DNA of 64,000 nt from Planctomycetota bacterium (GCA_029781135.1 JAKOXH010000019.1:124001-188000), one strand, 5' to 3'; shown: positions 35,176-44,686, counted from the first letter of the stretch. Notes: generated from the letters alone by a model not told the origin. A program made the numbers and translations.

Positions 35176-35477
35176 GCCCGGACGGTCGAGTTTACGGCCG
35201 TGCGTGCTTTCTAAAGAAGACGATGCGGCAGACCACTCTCGGCAAAACGCGGGTGGTTCGTGTTGTTCAACAGAATAACCTGTGCAAGTTCCCGGCGACA
35301 AAGTGTCGTGGCAGTCCTTGCTTTCTTTCGCACTGAGTATTTCGCGGGCTTGTCCTCCACCCAATTGCCCGCAGGCCCTCTCTAATCTCCGTTTTTATTT
35401 GTTGCGATTCTTGCAGCGATCCGGCGCGACGCTATTATTTGTGGTGGCGGGATTTCCTCAAGTAGGGAGGGCGTCCG
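35176..35477. other. Intergenic region without a supported gene
   Basis: About 300 bp between the SPOR-like gene and the methyltransferase gene. No repeat element, terminator or coding frame stands out. The only useful signal is AGTAGGGAGGGCG just before the methyltransferase ATG, which can serve as its Shine-Dalgarno. Confidence 0.5.
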
Positions 35478-36497
35478 ATGGCCACGATTTCGACAATGCC
35501 TAGAAACACGGAGGCCGCCACTGCTTCGGCGGTCCGTAGGTGTTACGATTTGCTCACAGTTGCACCGGCCTGTGGGCTAACCGACCTCACCGACGGTAAG
35601 TACGTCGATGACCGGAATGATCGCGCGGCCTATCTGGCGGCACAAGAACGGCAGGCCGAGTACTTATTGGACGAGGCTCGGTGCGGTCCCGGCACGCGGC
35701 TGCTCGATATCGGCTGTGGCTACGGGCGGATGCTCGAACACGCCCGCCGGCGTGGAGCGCAAGCCAGTGGGATTACCATTTCGCCGCCACAGGTGGCGGC
35801 CGGCAAAGCCCGCGGCCTTGATGTGCGCGAGCTGAACTACCGAAATATCTTTGCCGGGCCTCACCCTCTGCTGCCCCACCGTCGCGCCGAGGACCGAACC
35901 GCGCACGATGTAGAAATCAACAATCCATGGGAGCGTTCTTTCGACGCGATTATCGCCAACGGCTCGCTCGAGCATTTCGTTCAAGCGCACGATGCGGCCA
36001 GGGGACGTGCCGACGAAATCTACGAGGAGTTCTTTGCGATCTGCCGACGACTGCTCGTCGATGGCGGACGACTGGTGACGACGGCGATTCACTTTCGCAC
36101 TGCAGGGCAGTTTGATCCCGCGGTAATTGAGCGGGGTTACCGCGCCTTGCCGCGCGGCAGCGACGAATACCAATTCGCCATGCTCGTGGATCTCTTCGGC
36201 GGCTGGTATCCCGAGCCAGGGCAATTGGAACAGTGCGCGGCCGACCACTTCGACTTGGAAGTCGCGGAAGACGGAACGCACGACTACTATCTAACGAGCG
36301 AGCACTGGTTGGGCCAGTTCAAGCGGAGCTTGCGCGCTAGCCCGCGGCTCTGGGCCGCGGTGGGACGGCAATTCTGGTCGCGGCCGCGGGCCGCCTGGGA
36401 AATGCTGAAACTACAACTGGTTGACCAGGCGTGGGCGTGGCAATTCCGGCCGCCAGCGCCAATGCGATTATGGCGCCAAACATGGGCGGCGAAGTGA
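35478..36497 (+). CDS. SAM-dependent methyltransferase, CFA/mycolate-synthase-like
   Basis: This 339-residue class I methyltransferase resembles the cyclopropane-fatty-acid synthase group. Motif I is TRLLDIGCGYGRMLEHARRR, and ASGITISPPQVAAGKARGL is the second-strand and helix pattern typical of CFA-like enzymes. FDAIIANGSLEHFVQ is motif IV and RRLLVDGGRLVTTAIHF follows. The C-terminal part after residue 210 fits a substrate-binding helix set. The lipid or small-molecule substrate is unknown and no partner gene is nearby. GGAGGGCG precedes the ATG. CFA synthase proper is usually longer (~380 residues), so another methyl acceptor is possible. Confidence 0.72.
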   Translation: MATISTMPRNTEAATASAVRRCYDLLTVAPACGLTDLTDGKYVDDRNDRAAYLAAQERQAEYLLDEARCGPGTRLLDIGCGYGRMLEHARRRGAQASGITISPPQVAAGKARGLDVRELNYRNIFAGPHPLLPHRRAEDRTAHDVEINNPWERSFDAIIANGSLEHFVQAHDAARGRADEIYEEFFAICRRLLVDGGRLVTTAIHFRTAGQFDPAVIERGYRALPRGSDEYQFAMLVDLFGGWYPEPGQLEQCAADHFDLEVAEDGTHDYYLTSEHWLGQFKRSLRASPRLWAAVGRQFWSRPRAAWEMLKLQLVDQAWAWQFRPPAPMRLWRQTWAAK

Positions 36498-36530
36498 CGG
36501 CGTACAATCCAGACGCTTGGGGCGGAACTT

Positions 36531-36563
36531 ATTGGCGGTAGATTCGGCGTGGCCGCCGACGCC
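36531..36563. repeat. Family E repeat, TTGGCGGTAGATTCGG type, copy 1
   Basis: TTGGCGGTAGATTCGGCGTG is followed by GCCGCCGACGCC. The motif TAGATTCGG...CCGACGC recurs at 51837-51910, 61861-61894 and 63612-63645, always between genes. Confidence 0.6.
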
Positions 36564-36585
36564 AACCACGCTCGTGCTTTTCAAA

Positions 36586-37275
36586 TTAGCTGCGGTTGCT
36601 GCCACCACCGAATCGCATGATGAAGTAAAGCAGCGTCATTACGGACTGCAAGGTGCCGGCAACGTACGTCCAAGCAGCAGCACTGAGCACGCTGCGGACA
36701 TGTTCCTGCTCTTGGCGGGGCACGACACCGAGCGCATCGAGTTGCGCTTTGGCGCGGCGGCTGGCATCGAACTCGACGGGCAAATTGATGAGCTGGAACA
36801 ACACACCGGCGCTAAACGCGACGATACCGACCTTGATCAGGGTCGCCGACGAAAGCAGAAAACCGATCATGAGCAGCGTCATGCTGATGCCACTGCCAAA
36901 ACTCGCGACCGGTACAATGGCATTGCGTAGTGCGAGCGGAGTATAGCCCTTGGCATCTTGCAGCGCGTGGCCCGCTTCGTGCGCAGCAACGCCGACGGCC
37001 GCCATCGAACGGTTTTGGTACACGTGCGGACTGAGCCGCAACACCTTGGCACGCGGATCGTAGTGGTCGCTCAGAAATCCATCTACCGGTTCGATAGCGA
37101 TGTTCTGCAGGCCGGCGGAATCGAGTACGTGGCGCGCGGCGGCGGCACCCGACATCGGGGCCGGTTCTTGTTCGGCTCGTGCAAACGTGGAACGAACCCG
37201 AGCCTGAGCCCAAATCCCCAACAGCAGGGCAGGGGCCAGCATTAACCAGTACATGGGGTCAAGTGTCAGGAGCAT
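36586..37275 (-). CDS. Membrane zinc metallopeptidase, YugP type
   Basis: This 229-residue protein matches the YugP-like neutral zinc metallopeptidase family. It starts with a hydrophobic segment (MYWLMLAPALLLGIW), then VDGFLSDHYDPRAKVLRLSP and VYQNRSMAAVGVAAHEAGHA with His99, Glu100 and His103. Two membrane segments follow, and LINLPVEFDASRRAKAQLD has a candidate third ligand, Glu168. A last hydrophobic helix lies near the C-terminus. Its substrate is unknown; related proteins are integral membrane proteases. It is convergent with the methyltransferase gene. Confidence 0.9.
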   Translation of the reverse strand: MLLTLDPMYWLMLAPALLLGIWAQARVRSTFARAEQEPAPMSGAAAARHVLDSAGLQNIAIEPVDGFLSDHYDPRAKVLRLSPHVYQNRSMAAVGVAAHEAGHALQDAKGYTPLALRNAIVPVASFGSGISMTLLMIGFLLSSATLIKVGIVAFSAGVLFQLINLPVEFDASRRAKAQLDALGVVPRQEQEHVRSVLSAAAWTYVAGTLQSVMTLLYFIMRFGGGSNRS

Positions 37276-37450
37276 TTTTGGCAGTCCTCTGGATTTATGC
37301 CCATTCTACGCAATAGCCGTGCCGAAAGATCATCGGGGGTATGTGGGTCATTCGTCGAGATAGGGGGAAGTATTGGAGCCACGATTATCGCCGAATTCGG
37401 ACGGTCCTGGTAGTGAGGCGATCCATTCGACACGCAGCAGCCGCGGCGAA

Positions 37451-38548
37451 TCACGGCTGCAAATTCGGCAGTTTTAGCGACCGGCTGTAGGCGGCAAGCA
37501 ACTGCTCGGGCGTGCTCTTGTAGGCGGTTTTGAGCGCCTCGTCCCACTTCTGGCCCTCTTTCATGGCTTCAATGAACGCGACGTATTTGGCACGATCGCT
37601 CTGCAGCAGAAATCGATTGAGACTGCTAGCCACACCGTATTGCCAGGCCTCAATGCGTTCGGCCGTGAGCATGCCGCCGAGTGAGCCTTGCTGGGCCAGT
37701 TGCTGATACGCTCGCAGTTCGCGGTTTCGCACGGCATTGCTGGCGGGCACCATTTCGGCCCCGATAAGATCCGCCATGCCTTCGTCGACCCAGTTGGGAA
37801 GCCGGGCCTTGGTCTTGTAGCGATGAATGAAGCCGTGGCTGGTCTCGTGCACGAGCATCTGGCCAAAATCATTGGGATCATTGCCACGGAAGCAGGAGAT
37901 AATAACGTCGCCATTGACTTGGAGGTGACTCAAGCCGTAGACGTTGCCGAGTGACTGCAGCGACTTGCGGGCCTCGGGAAAATAACGGTCCTCGAAGGCA
38001 TCAAATTCGGCGTGGTCCAAGAAGGCGAAGATGGGAGCTTTCCCGCCCAGCCACACTTTGTGAGTGAGCGGCACGCCGTAGAGTTTTCCCATCCACGCGT
38101 ACATGCGGTCGAGTGACGTGACGTACGGGCCGACCTGTTGCGGCGGAATATTGGAAACAAACAGAAAATGATTGGTTTCGTACAGCTGGGTGCCGGGGAA
38201 TAAGTCGATCACTTCGCTCGTCAACTTCCGCGATTTGGCGAGGGTTTCCGCGTGCACTTCGTCGGATTCTTCTTCCGGCCAGGGTTCGATGTTCCGCTCT
38301 TTCAGGCGCGCCAGCCAAGCCGCACGTTCTTCGGCTTTCTTTGCGTTGGAAGCGCTGTCGCGTTTTTCCCGTCGAGCGGCCGCTCGCTCACGCGGCGTGG
38401 TGCGCTTGGGCGTCGACTTCACCTCTTTCGAATTCTGACCAGGCGGCGTACCTGGCGTGTTTTCCGCGGGTTCTTGACCGCGAGACACGGGCAACAACAG
38501 GAGCAGACCCGCGAGCCAGACACAATAGAGTGATAACTTCGACGCCAT
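37451..38548 (-). CDS. Secreted gluzincin-like protein (DUF1570-related)
   Basis: This 365-residue protein has a signal-like N-terminus (LYCVWLAGLLLLLPVSRG) and a Lys/Arg-rich low-complexity segment at about residues 40-75. A C-terminal zincin motif follows: GQMLVHETSHGFIHRYKTKA with His234, Glu235 and His238, then LPNWVDEGMADLIGAEMV with Glu256 as third ligand. The W-x-D/E-G-M-A pattern is shared with the DUF1570 protein at 5389-6594 but overall similarity looks low. It is likely exported and membrane- or wall-associated. The substrate is unknown. Confidence 0.78.
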   Translation of the reverse strand: MASKLSLYCVWLAGLLLLLPVSRGQEPAENTPGTPPGQNSKEVKSTPKRTTPRERAAARREKRDSASNAKKAEERAAWLARLKERNIEPWPEEESDEVHAETLAKSRKLTSEVIDLFPGTQLYETNHFLFVSNIPPQQVGPYVTSLDRMYAWMGKLYGVPLTHKVWLGGKAPIFAFLDHAEFDAFEDRYFPEARKSLQSLGNVYGLSHLQVNGDVIISCFRGNDPNDFGQMLVHETSHGFIHRYKTKARLPNWVDEGMADLIGAEMVPASNAVRNRELRAYQQLAQQGSLGGMLTAERIEAWQYGVASSLNRFLLQSDRAKYVAFIEAMKEGQKWDEALKTAYKSTPEQLLAAYSRSLKLPNLQP

Positions 38549-38650
38549 CGATTCATTTTAGCCGATTGCTGGCAACGCGGCACGCTGCCGCCGAAGTTCA
38601 CGTCGGCGGCTCGCGCTTCCGAGCGAATAGTCGCTCAGTTAGCACTTAAA

Positions 38651-38832
38651 CTGTAAGCCGCCGAGATGCCCAGAACGCCAAGGATGGGACAGAATACTCG
38701 TATTCTTTCGGGTCTTTGAACAGGAGCGAACAGAGGAAACAGAGCATCATCCAGGCTCTGTATCCTCTGTTTCCTCCTGTTCTAATCCCAGATTTTCCTG
38801 GCGTGCTTGGCGACTTGGCGGTTTGACTTACA
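38651..38832. repeat. Long nested inverted repeat between two minus-strand genes
   Basis: Outer arms (CTGTAAGCCGCC and GGCGGTTTGACTTACAG) are imperfect. The inner arms (GAACAGGAG...AACAGAGGAAACAGAGC and GCTCTGTATCCTCTGTTTCC followed by TCCTGTTC) pair almost fully. This fills most of the 357-bp gap 38549-38905, in which no gene is supported. It is another member of the text-like inverted-repeat class also seen at 15883, 49892 and 54503. Confidence 0.8.
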
Positions 38833-38905
38833 GCTTCAGCCAAAAATAAGGGTGGAGTCCGCCCTACAAGGTCTCATCAGAAGCTCATGTGCCGCGAGAA
38901 TTCGC

Positions 38906-41900
38906 TCAGCTTTCGACGATTCCCGTAACGGCGGCCGCCAGCAGCGTACACAGCGTCCAGCCAGCTAGCGTCTGGAACCACAAATAGCAGTGCAGAATCG
39001 CGCTCCATTTGACCGAGTACGGGCCGATATGCATGAAGCAGTTGCGGCTCTTTCGCGGCTTGCTGGGCTTTTCGCCGGGAATCCAATAACACACTTGATT
39101 CAGTTCCACGAACGGCAAGAAAACATCGAGCGAATACACCAACGGATTGAACCGCGGATAGGTCGGCGAGACCAGGCCGAGTTGACCGTCTCCCGAAAGA
39201 ACCTGTTCGGCAAGCTTTGTTTCCGCCATGAGATTGCGATGCGCGCCGACCGCGAACACGACGGCGCCGATGCCGATGATCACCAACCCAATCTTAATGG
39301 CCCGAAAGGGTTCGTAGCCGTAGCCGATCAACCGACCGAAATATCGGTACCACAAGGCTTGGGGCGAAAAACGCGGAGCGAGTTCGCCAAGGCGTTCGGC
39401 CCGGGCAACAAGTACCAGCTTAGCCTGTTCATCCTGGCCAATCGCACGGTAGACGGCCGCCAATTGCGTGTAGGGCTGGGTAACGTAGCGGCGGCCGGCC
39501 GGGTCCGCGGGTGGGGCGGGTGATGCTGCTGGACTTTCAGTGTTGTCGGCAGTAACCACTGCGTTGGCTGCGCCGGCATCCTGCGTGTTTTCGGCAGGTG
39601 CCTCGGCCGTTGCAGAGTCCTTTGCGGGCTGCGCCAGGGGGCCGCCGGTGTCTTCGGCGCTCTTGGTTTTCACCGGCGCGGGCATTGCCGGTGCGGGCGT
39701 CGCCGGCGTATCAAACTCGGCCGGCGCGACGGCGTAGCGGTCGTCTTGAGAAGTATGCTGCGCGAGTTGGACCGCGGGGCTGATTGCCCCGCTTGCGGTT
39801 TTCGCTTCCGTCAACCTAACATTTTTTGTCTGGTTCGATGGCGGCTGGATGACGAGGCCGACGCCCGGCCGCGAGTTTCTCGCCTGGGCAGTGATTGTTT
39901 TCGTCGTGTCTTTTCGTCCCACCGGTGCATATTGCCGCCGCAGCCAGGCGAGGCGGCCGTTGACATCCAGCGGCGAGTCATCGTCGAAATGATCGTAAAC
40001 CAAACCTTCTAGCTGTAATTGGCCGGCGGGTGGCCAATCGCTGAGCCGCTCGTCTTTGATCACCCAAATGTGGGCAAACCGCAGATCAAGCAGCATCTTC
40101 TCCGGCGAAACACTCTTGTTGAGAATCCACATGCCATCGATTTTCGCGCGCGAGAAACTCGCGCGGCCTTCGATTTTAGCCGTGTCGATGTTAATGTAGC
40201 CGCCGACGCGGCAGTCGCTCGCATCGAGCGCATCGCCCCCCGGGTTCATCAGTTCGGCGCCGTACAGGTCCCAGTGCATGCTGATCGTCGCGAATTGAAA
40301 CGACGTGAGGCCGTGAACGACGAACCGGTAGGGCGGGTCCGCGCCATCGGCCTGATTGCAATACACATGGCCATGCACTTGCATGCCGTTGGCCCAGAAG
40401 GCGATTTTGTTGAACGCTTGCGTGCCGTCATATTGGCCACCGCGTAGGTCGAGTTCGTGCCCGATATCGGCAGAAAACAAATTGACCGTGCCCGTCGCGC
40501 GCACGCCGGTCAACACGAGCCGGCTCGCGACCTTGAGGTTGCAGGCCAGAATGGCCGTGCCTGGCGGCGATTCGAAGCGGGCCCCGTCGGCCAGAACGTC
40601 CTGGTTGATCTGCGTGCCCCACAAGCGGAACGTGCCGCGCGTCAGGAAGCCTTTCGGCAAGTCCTTGGCCTCGTCGGTGGGCGAGGCTTGGTCGAAGCCG
40701 ATGCGCAGGCTGCGGCCGACCGTCGCTCCATCGAGGCTGAGCGCGTCGCCATCGGGATGCAGGAAGTGGCCATTGTCGGCGTCCAGGTCGCCATTGACCG
40801 TCGCATTCACCAGTCGTGTTTCGCCTTCCGCATGGTAGCCATCGCCGACCAGGACTTGGCCACCAACTTCGACCAGGTCGGCGTCCAAGGCTTCCGCGTT
40901 CGCCGCGATGAAGCGGCCGCCGTTGCAGTCCAGATCGCCGCCGATCTTGGCACGGCGGAGTTCGACGCCCCCCTCGGCCTTGAAGCCGCTGGTGAACACG
41001 ACGTTGGCGCCGATGGTGGCCCGGCGGGCATCAAGCGCCGACTCGCCATTGCCTTGGAACGTACCGCCGCCACACGAGAGACTGCGGCCGATTGCGGTCC
41101 CGATCATACGGACTTGTCCGATGGCGCGGAACTTCTCCCCAAGTTTGATATCGCCGCCGACCTTGCCGTCGTGGAAGTTGATCGCCACGCCGGGCTTCTT
41201 GAATTCGGCGGCCCGCATGCTGTGAATCGCGAGACCGCCCGTGAAATCGAAGTCGCCGCCGATATTGGCATCGATGAAATCGAGGCCGCCAAATACGCAG
41301 CATGTCAGCAGATACATGTTTTCGGCTATTTGAACGGCGCGGGCATGAATTGCGGCCGAGCAGCAATTGCGGATGTCGAGTTCCTGGAGTTTGGCATGGG
41401 CGATATTGAGGCCCTCATCGAACAGGCAATCGTAGAATGTGAGTGAGAACGGAACGTCGGTGCGATAAAGTTCGATGCGGCCGTCAATCTTCGCGCCGCG
41501 CAGCCAAACGCCGTGACTCGGCACGAGTTTGATCGCCGCCGCATCGGTGCAGAGCCAGTCGAGTCGGTCGGCTTTTAGAGCCGGCGCCTCCGACCACGAC
41601 TTAGGGGATTCCGGATCGAATGTTGCGTCCGAAGAAGGGCGGAAGTCGGCCCAGTCGTTGGCCGCCACGGCGGCGAAGAACTTGGCATCGGTTTCGGTAA
41701 GTTCTCCACCAAACTTGTCGCGCGCTAGTCGCACTAAAGGCGGTTCGTTCGCCCATACGCGGGAGAGTCTTTCTTTTTGCGGCAACAGGACAGCCGGCGG
41801 CTGGGGCTGGATGAGCGAGGCTGGTTTGACATTTCCATCGGAAGTCGTATCGAGCGCCGCAGGTTCACGCGAGGATTGATCGTGAAGTTCGCCATGAACC

Positions 41901-41968
41901 CAGCTCGTCAACGACAATGACGACACGAGGAATACGGCGAGTGTCGTGAAACTGCTGCGGCGTCTCAT
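38906..41968 (-). CDS. Large predicted beta-solenoid membrane protein
   Basis: This 1020-residue protein starts with a signal peptide (SFTTLAVFLVSSLSLTSW). From about residue 165 to 690 runs a long series of short repeats with the pattern G-A-x-I-G-G-D-L-x-C-x-G-G, for example LRRAKIGGDLDCNGGRFIAA and GATVGRSLRIGFDQ. This looks like a right-handed beta-helix built of 20-24-residue coils. A Pro/Ala-rich linker (about 715-840) follows, then a helical segment PYTQLAAVYRAIGQDEQAKL. Two C-terminal membrane helices lie near residues 890-909 and 993-1017. The PYTQLAAVYRAIGQDEQAKL block looks like a family-defining motif found in proteins with a similar repeat layout, but I cannot name the family. 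The repeats would face the cell exterior or periplasm. No enzyme motif was found. It stands alone, divergent from the PepSY-like gene. Confidence 0.7.
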   Translation of the reverse strand: MRRRSSFTTLAVFLVSSLSLTSWVHGELHDQSSREPAALDTTSDGNVKPASLIQPQPPAVLLPQKERLSRVWANEPPLVRLARDKFGGELTETDAKFFAAVAANDWADFRPSSDATFDPESPKSWSEAPALKADRLDWLCTDAAAIKLVPSHGVWLRGAKIDGRIELYRTDVPFSLTFYDCLFDEGLNIAHAKLQELDIRNCCSAAIHARAVQIAENMYLLTCCVFGGLDFIDANIGGDFDFTGGLAIHSMRAAEFKKPGVAINFHDGKVGGDIKLGEKFRAIGQVRMIGTAIGRSLSCGGGTFQGNGESALDARRATIGANVVFTSGFKAEGGVELRRAKIGGDLDCNGGRFIAANAEALDADLVEVGGQVLVGDGYHAEGETRLVNATVNGDLDADNGHFLHPDGDALSLDGATVGRSLRIGFDQASPTDEAKDLPKGFLTRGTFRLWGTQINQDVLADGARFESPPGTAILACNLKVASRLVLTGVRATGTVNLFSADIGHELDLRGGQYDGTQAFNKIAFWANGMQVHGHVYCNQADGADPPYRFVVHGLTSFQFATISMHWDLYGAELMNPGGDALDASDCRVGGYINIDTAKIEGRASFSRAKIDGMWILNKSVSPEKMLLDLRFAHIWVIKDERLSDWPPAGQLQLEGLVYDHFDDDSPLDVNGRLAWLRRQYAPVGRKDTTKTITAQARNSRPGVGLVIQPPSNQTKNVRLTEAKTASGAISPAVQLAQHTSQDDRYAVAPAEFDTPATPAPAMPAPVKTKSAEDTGGPLAQPAKDSATAEAPAENTQDAGAANAVVTADNTESPAASPAPPADPAGRRYVTQPYTQLAAVYRAIGQDEQAKLVLVARAERLGELAPRFSPQALWYRYFGRLIGYGYEPFRAIKIGLVIIGIGAVVFAVGAHRNLMAETKLAEQVLSGDGQLGLVSPTYPRFNPLVYSLDVFLPFVELNQVCYWIPGEKPSKPRKSRNCFMHIGPYSVKWSAILHCYLWFQTLAGWTLCTLLAAAVTGIVES

Positions 41969-42231
41969 AATATCCCTCCATTTCGGGGAGGGAGTTTACT
42001 GGCCGCAGGCGACGCTATCAATGGCATTCAAAGAATGTGCAAGTCTCGCCGGCGAAGGAACTTGCGGCGCGACAAGCCAACACGTTACGCGCGGCAAAAC
42101 CGGCGATTGCACGTGGCGGCAGTGGAGCCGGCGACGGCGCTCGGTTAGACTGCCGAAAGACAACGCGGGCGGGAACACCGCCGGGAATGTCCATTCGAAT
42201 CGATCCGATACTCACACCTCGGGAGGAAATT

Positions 42232-42768
42232 ATGTTCAAGAACGCAAACGCACTGCTCGGGTTGTTTGCATTTGCCGCACTGTTGATCGTGCCGTCGGTC
42301 GGTCGCACGGCGGAAAAGAAACAACAGACACCGTTGCCGGAGGCGGTGCAGAAGTCGTTTGACGCCCATTTCCCCAAGGCGGAGATTGAGAAGGTGGATG
42401 CGGAAGAAGAAAATGGCGTTCAGGTCTACGACTTCGAATTTCGCAAAGGCAAGATGGAAATGGAGACCGACATTACCGCGGACGGAACGATGATCGAAGT
42501 CACTTATGTTATCACGCTGAAAGACGTGCCCAAGAAGGCACTCAAGCCAATTGACGATGCGGCTCAAGGCGCAACGAAGGGCCGCACGGAAAAGGTCTTA
42601 GTCACCCATGAGTTGAAGGATGGCAAGATCATCAAGTTGCCAAAGCCACTTACGCACTATTCGGTGGAAATGAAGAAAGGCGACGAGCAAGCCGAAATCG
42701 TCGTCGATGCCGACGGCAAAGTCGTCGAAGCACCGAAATGGGTCGCACCCAAGAAAAAGTCCGCATAA
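42232..42768 (+). CDS. Secreted PepSY-like domain protein
   Basis: From the ATG at 42232 (SD GGGAGGAAA nine bases upstream) the product is 178 residues with a signal peptide (ALLGLFAFAALLIVPSVGRT). Two PepSY-like units follow: AVQKSFDAHFPKAEIEKVDA with VYDFEFRKGKMEMETDITAD, and a second with TEKVLVTHELKDGKIIKLPK and DEQAEIVVDADGKVVEA. Such domains occur in small exported proteins, some thought to inhibit proteases. The good SD and signal fit support this start over the ATG at 42037. Confidence 0.78.
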   Translation: MFKNANALLGLFAFAALLIVPSVGRTAEKKQQTPLPEAVQKSFDAHFPKAEIEKVDAEEENGVQVYDFEFRKGKMEMETDITADGTMIEVTYVITLKDVPKKALKPIDDAAQGATKGRTEKVLVTHELKDGKIIKLPKPLTHYSVEMKKGDEQAEIVVDADGKVVEAPKWVAPKKKSA

Positions 42769-42803
42769 AGATCGCCACGCAATGGAGCGTTTATTTCGGT
42801 GGA

Positions 42804-42898
42804 TGGCATGCCCTCGCTCGCTCCGGCATGTTCACGCGAAACTCTCACACTCGACTGCGAGCGTGGGCATGTCCCCGTTTCGCGAGCGAATGGCACCC
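42804..42898 (+). repeat. Family B ~95-bp palindromic repeat, copy 1
   Basis: The segment starts TGGCATGCCCTCGCTCGCTC and ends GTTTCGCGAGCGAATGGCA. The inner part reads GCGAGCGTGGGCATGTCCCC. A copy in opposite orientation lies at 59625-59720 and matches along the whole length. It is found between the PepSY-like gene and the convergent M42 peptidase gene. Confidence 0.82.
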
Positions 42899-42919
42899 CT
42901 AATTTTCCATCGCCGGAAA

Positions 42920-43984
42920 CTATCTGGGCGTGAAATCGGCGCCGGTTTCGATGCGCAGGGCAAATTCAGCCAGCAGGTCGGCGGCCTGGTCAAGGTCGTC
43001 GAGTGAAATCATCTCGACCGCACTGTGCATGTAGCGGTTGGGGATGCTCACCAGGCCGGCCGCCACGCCGCCGCGCGCGAGTTGGATGGCGTTGGCATCG
43101 GTGCCGGTGCCGCGGCCATCGGCGGCCCACTGAATCGCCATTTCTTTCGCTTTCGCCGCCGATCGCAGCCGATCCACGACATGCGGATTCATGTTCGGGC
43201 CGCGGTGAATTACCGGCCCGCCGCCCAGTTTGATGTCGCCTTCTTGCGTCTTGTCGATCGTCGGGCAATCGGTGGCGTGCGTGACATCGATCGCGATGCC
43301 GACGTGCGGATGAATGCCGTAGGCACTGGTGATCGCGCCACGCAAGCCGATTTCTTCCTGCACCGTGGCGGCGGCAAATAGCCCAACTTTGAGGCTGCCA
43401 CGCTGCTTAGCACGGCGGAGCGCTTCTACCGCGACCCATAGACCGGTCTTGTCATCCATGCCGGGCGAATTGGCCAGGTTGTTCCGCATTTCCTGGTAAC
43501 CCAGCTGGAGCGTAACGGCATCGCCCACGGCGACGGTCTCGGCGGCTTCCTCCTTGTTTTTGGCCCCAATGTCGAGCCACAGGTCCTTCTGCTTGACGAC
43601 CTGTTTGCGCTCATCCTGATCGAGCAGATGGATCGGCTTGCGGGCGATGACGGCCGGCACAGGACCAGACGCGGTGTAGATTGTCATCCGCTGGCCGATG
43701 AGTTGCTGCGGATCCCAGCCGCCGATGGTGTTCGTGTAGATGTAGCCGTTATCGTTGATGTGCGACACGATGAGGCCAATCTGATCGGCATGTCCGGCGT
43801 ACATCACGCGCAAGGGGGCGTCCGCATTGCAACTGGCAATCACGTTGCCGTGCAGGTCGGTGCGAATATCGTCGGCAAAATCGGCCGCATATTTGCGGAC
43901 GATGTTTTGCACGGGCTGTTCGTAACCCGACGGGCTCGGCGTCTCGAGAATCTTCTGAAAGAACTCTTGGGCGGATTTGTCCAT
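42920..43984 (-). CDS. M42 family metallo-aminopeptidase / endoglucanase-like
   Basis: This 354-residue protein is an M42 (FrvX/tetrahedral aminopeptidase) enzyme. Ligands and catalytic residues are in place: MYAGHADQIGL with His65, NSPGMDDKTG with Asp177/178, the catalytic pair Glu210-Glu211 in TVQEEIGLRG, Asp233 in AIDVTHATD, and His320 in NRYMHSAVE. Some members were named endoglucanases, but the fold is that of cobalt/zinc aminopeptidases forming 12-mers in the cytosol. No signal peptide is seen. Confidence 0.93.
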   Translation of the reverse strand: MDKSAQEFFQKILETPSPSGYEQPVQNIVRKYAADFADDIRTDLHGNVIASCNADAPLRVMYAGHADQIGLIVSHINDNGYIYTNTIGGWDPQQLIGQRMTIYTASGPVPAVIARKPIHLLDQDERKQVVKQKDLWLDIGAKNKEEAAETVAVGDAVTLQLGYQEMRNNLANSPGMDDKTGLWVAVEALRRAKQRGSLKVGLFAAATVQEEIGLRGAITSAYGIHPHVGIAIDVTHATDCPTIDKTQEGDIKLGGGPVIHRGPNMNPHVVDRLRSAAKAKEMAIQWAADGRGTGTDANAIQLARGGVAAGLVSIPNRYMHSAVEMISLDDLDQAADLLAEFALRIETGADFTPR

Positions 43985-44161
43985 GGTTGGTATAGCTCTC
44001 AGTCTTCAATTATCAGTTTTTTGGTCGTTCGCATATTGGACGAACCGAATGTGAGGGCGGGCTCCAGTGCTTTTCCTCACTGCGCTTCGTCTGGCGGGAC
44101 GATGATATGCGGTGTTCGGTGGTTCAGTCGCATCTCCTCAAATCAATGCTGGCAGTGCCGC

Positions 44162-44410
44162 ATGGCACGACTCTTCAAACTCCCAATGCTGGTAGTGCTA
44201 GTGCTCGCTGGCCTTGCAGGTTGCCGCGGGCCGACGGAGCTGTTTTCGTTCATCGATCGCCACTGCTTTGTGGCCGACTGGATGAACGATCATAGCTGCG
44301 TTAGCTGCCGCTACGCGGCCAACAGCGGCTCTCAACCGACGTTGCCCGACGTGCCCCGGCCACTCGATCTTTCCACCGCGACCACCAATACGCCGCCCAC
44401 GACAAAGTAG
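44162..44410 (+). CDS. Small predicted lipoprotein
   Basis: From the ATG at 44162 this 82-residue protein has a type II signal, LFKLPMLVVLVLAGLAGCRG, with a lipobox Leu-Ala-Gly-Cys at about residues 18-21. Two further cysteines (DHSCVSC) lie in the middle and the tail is Pro/Thr-rich. It resembles nothing I can name. It precedes the Cys-rich protein by 276 bp without a supported gene between, so the two may be unlinked. Confidence 0.62.
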   Translation: MARLFKLPMLVVLVLAGLAGCRGPTELFSFIDRHCFVADWMNDHSCVSCRYAANSGSQPTLPDVPRPLDLSTATTNTPPTTK

Positions 44411-44686
44411 TTGGCGTCACAGCTAGCAGCGGTGGTGCTGGTGAGCCTGGGCGATTGTAGCGGTTTTTCTCACGGGCGGCGAGTCGGCCCGACGATGACT
44501 TTCAGTGCCGCATGGTCCAATTCAATTGCGCTGCAAATCGCAGGGCAGCTTCGGGGGGAGCACTTGTCTTGGGGACCGGCGGCATCGCATCTCCCGTTGC
44601 CCTTGCGCACGTAGCCGCGTCTTCCTGAAAGAACGCGACCGCGAGTTACTGAAAACTCGCCTACTGGGAATAAAGGAGCACGAGAG

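Noticed and set aside
37373..37405. A third copy of the tatD 5' repeat near GATTATCGCCGAATTCGG
   Set aside because: Only about 18 of 22 bases agree, with no agreement further on and no reading frame; probably chance.
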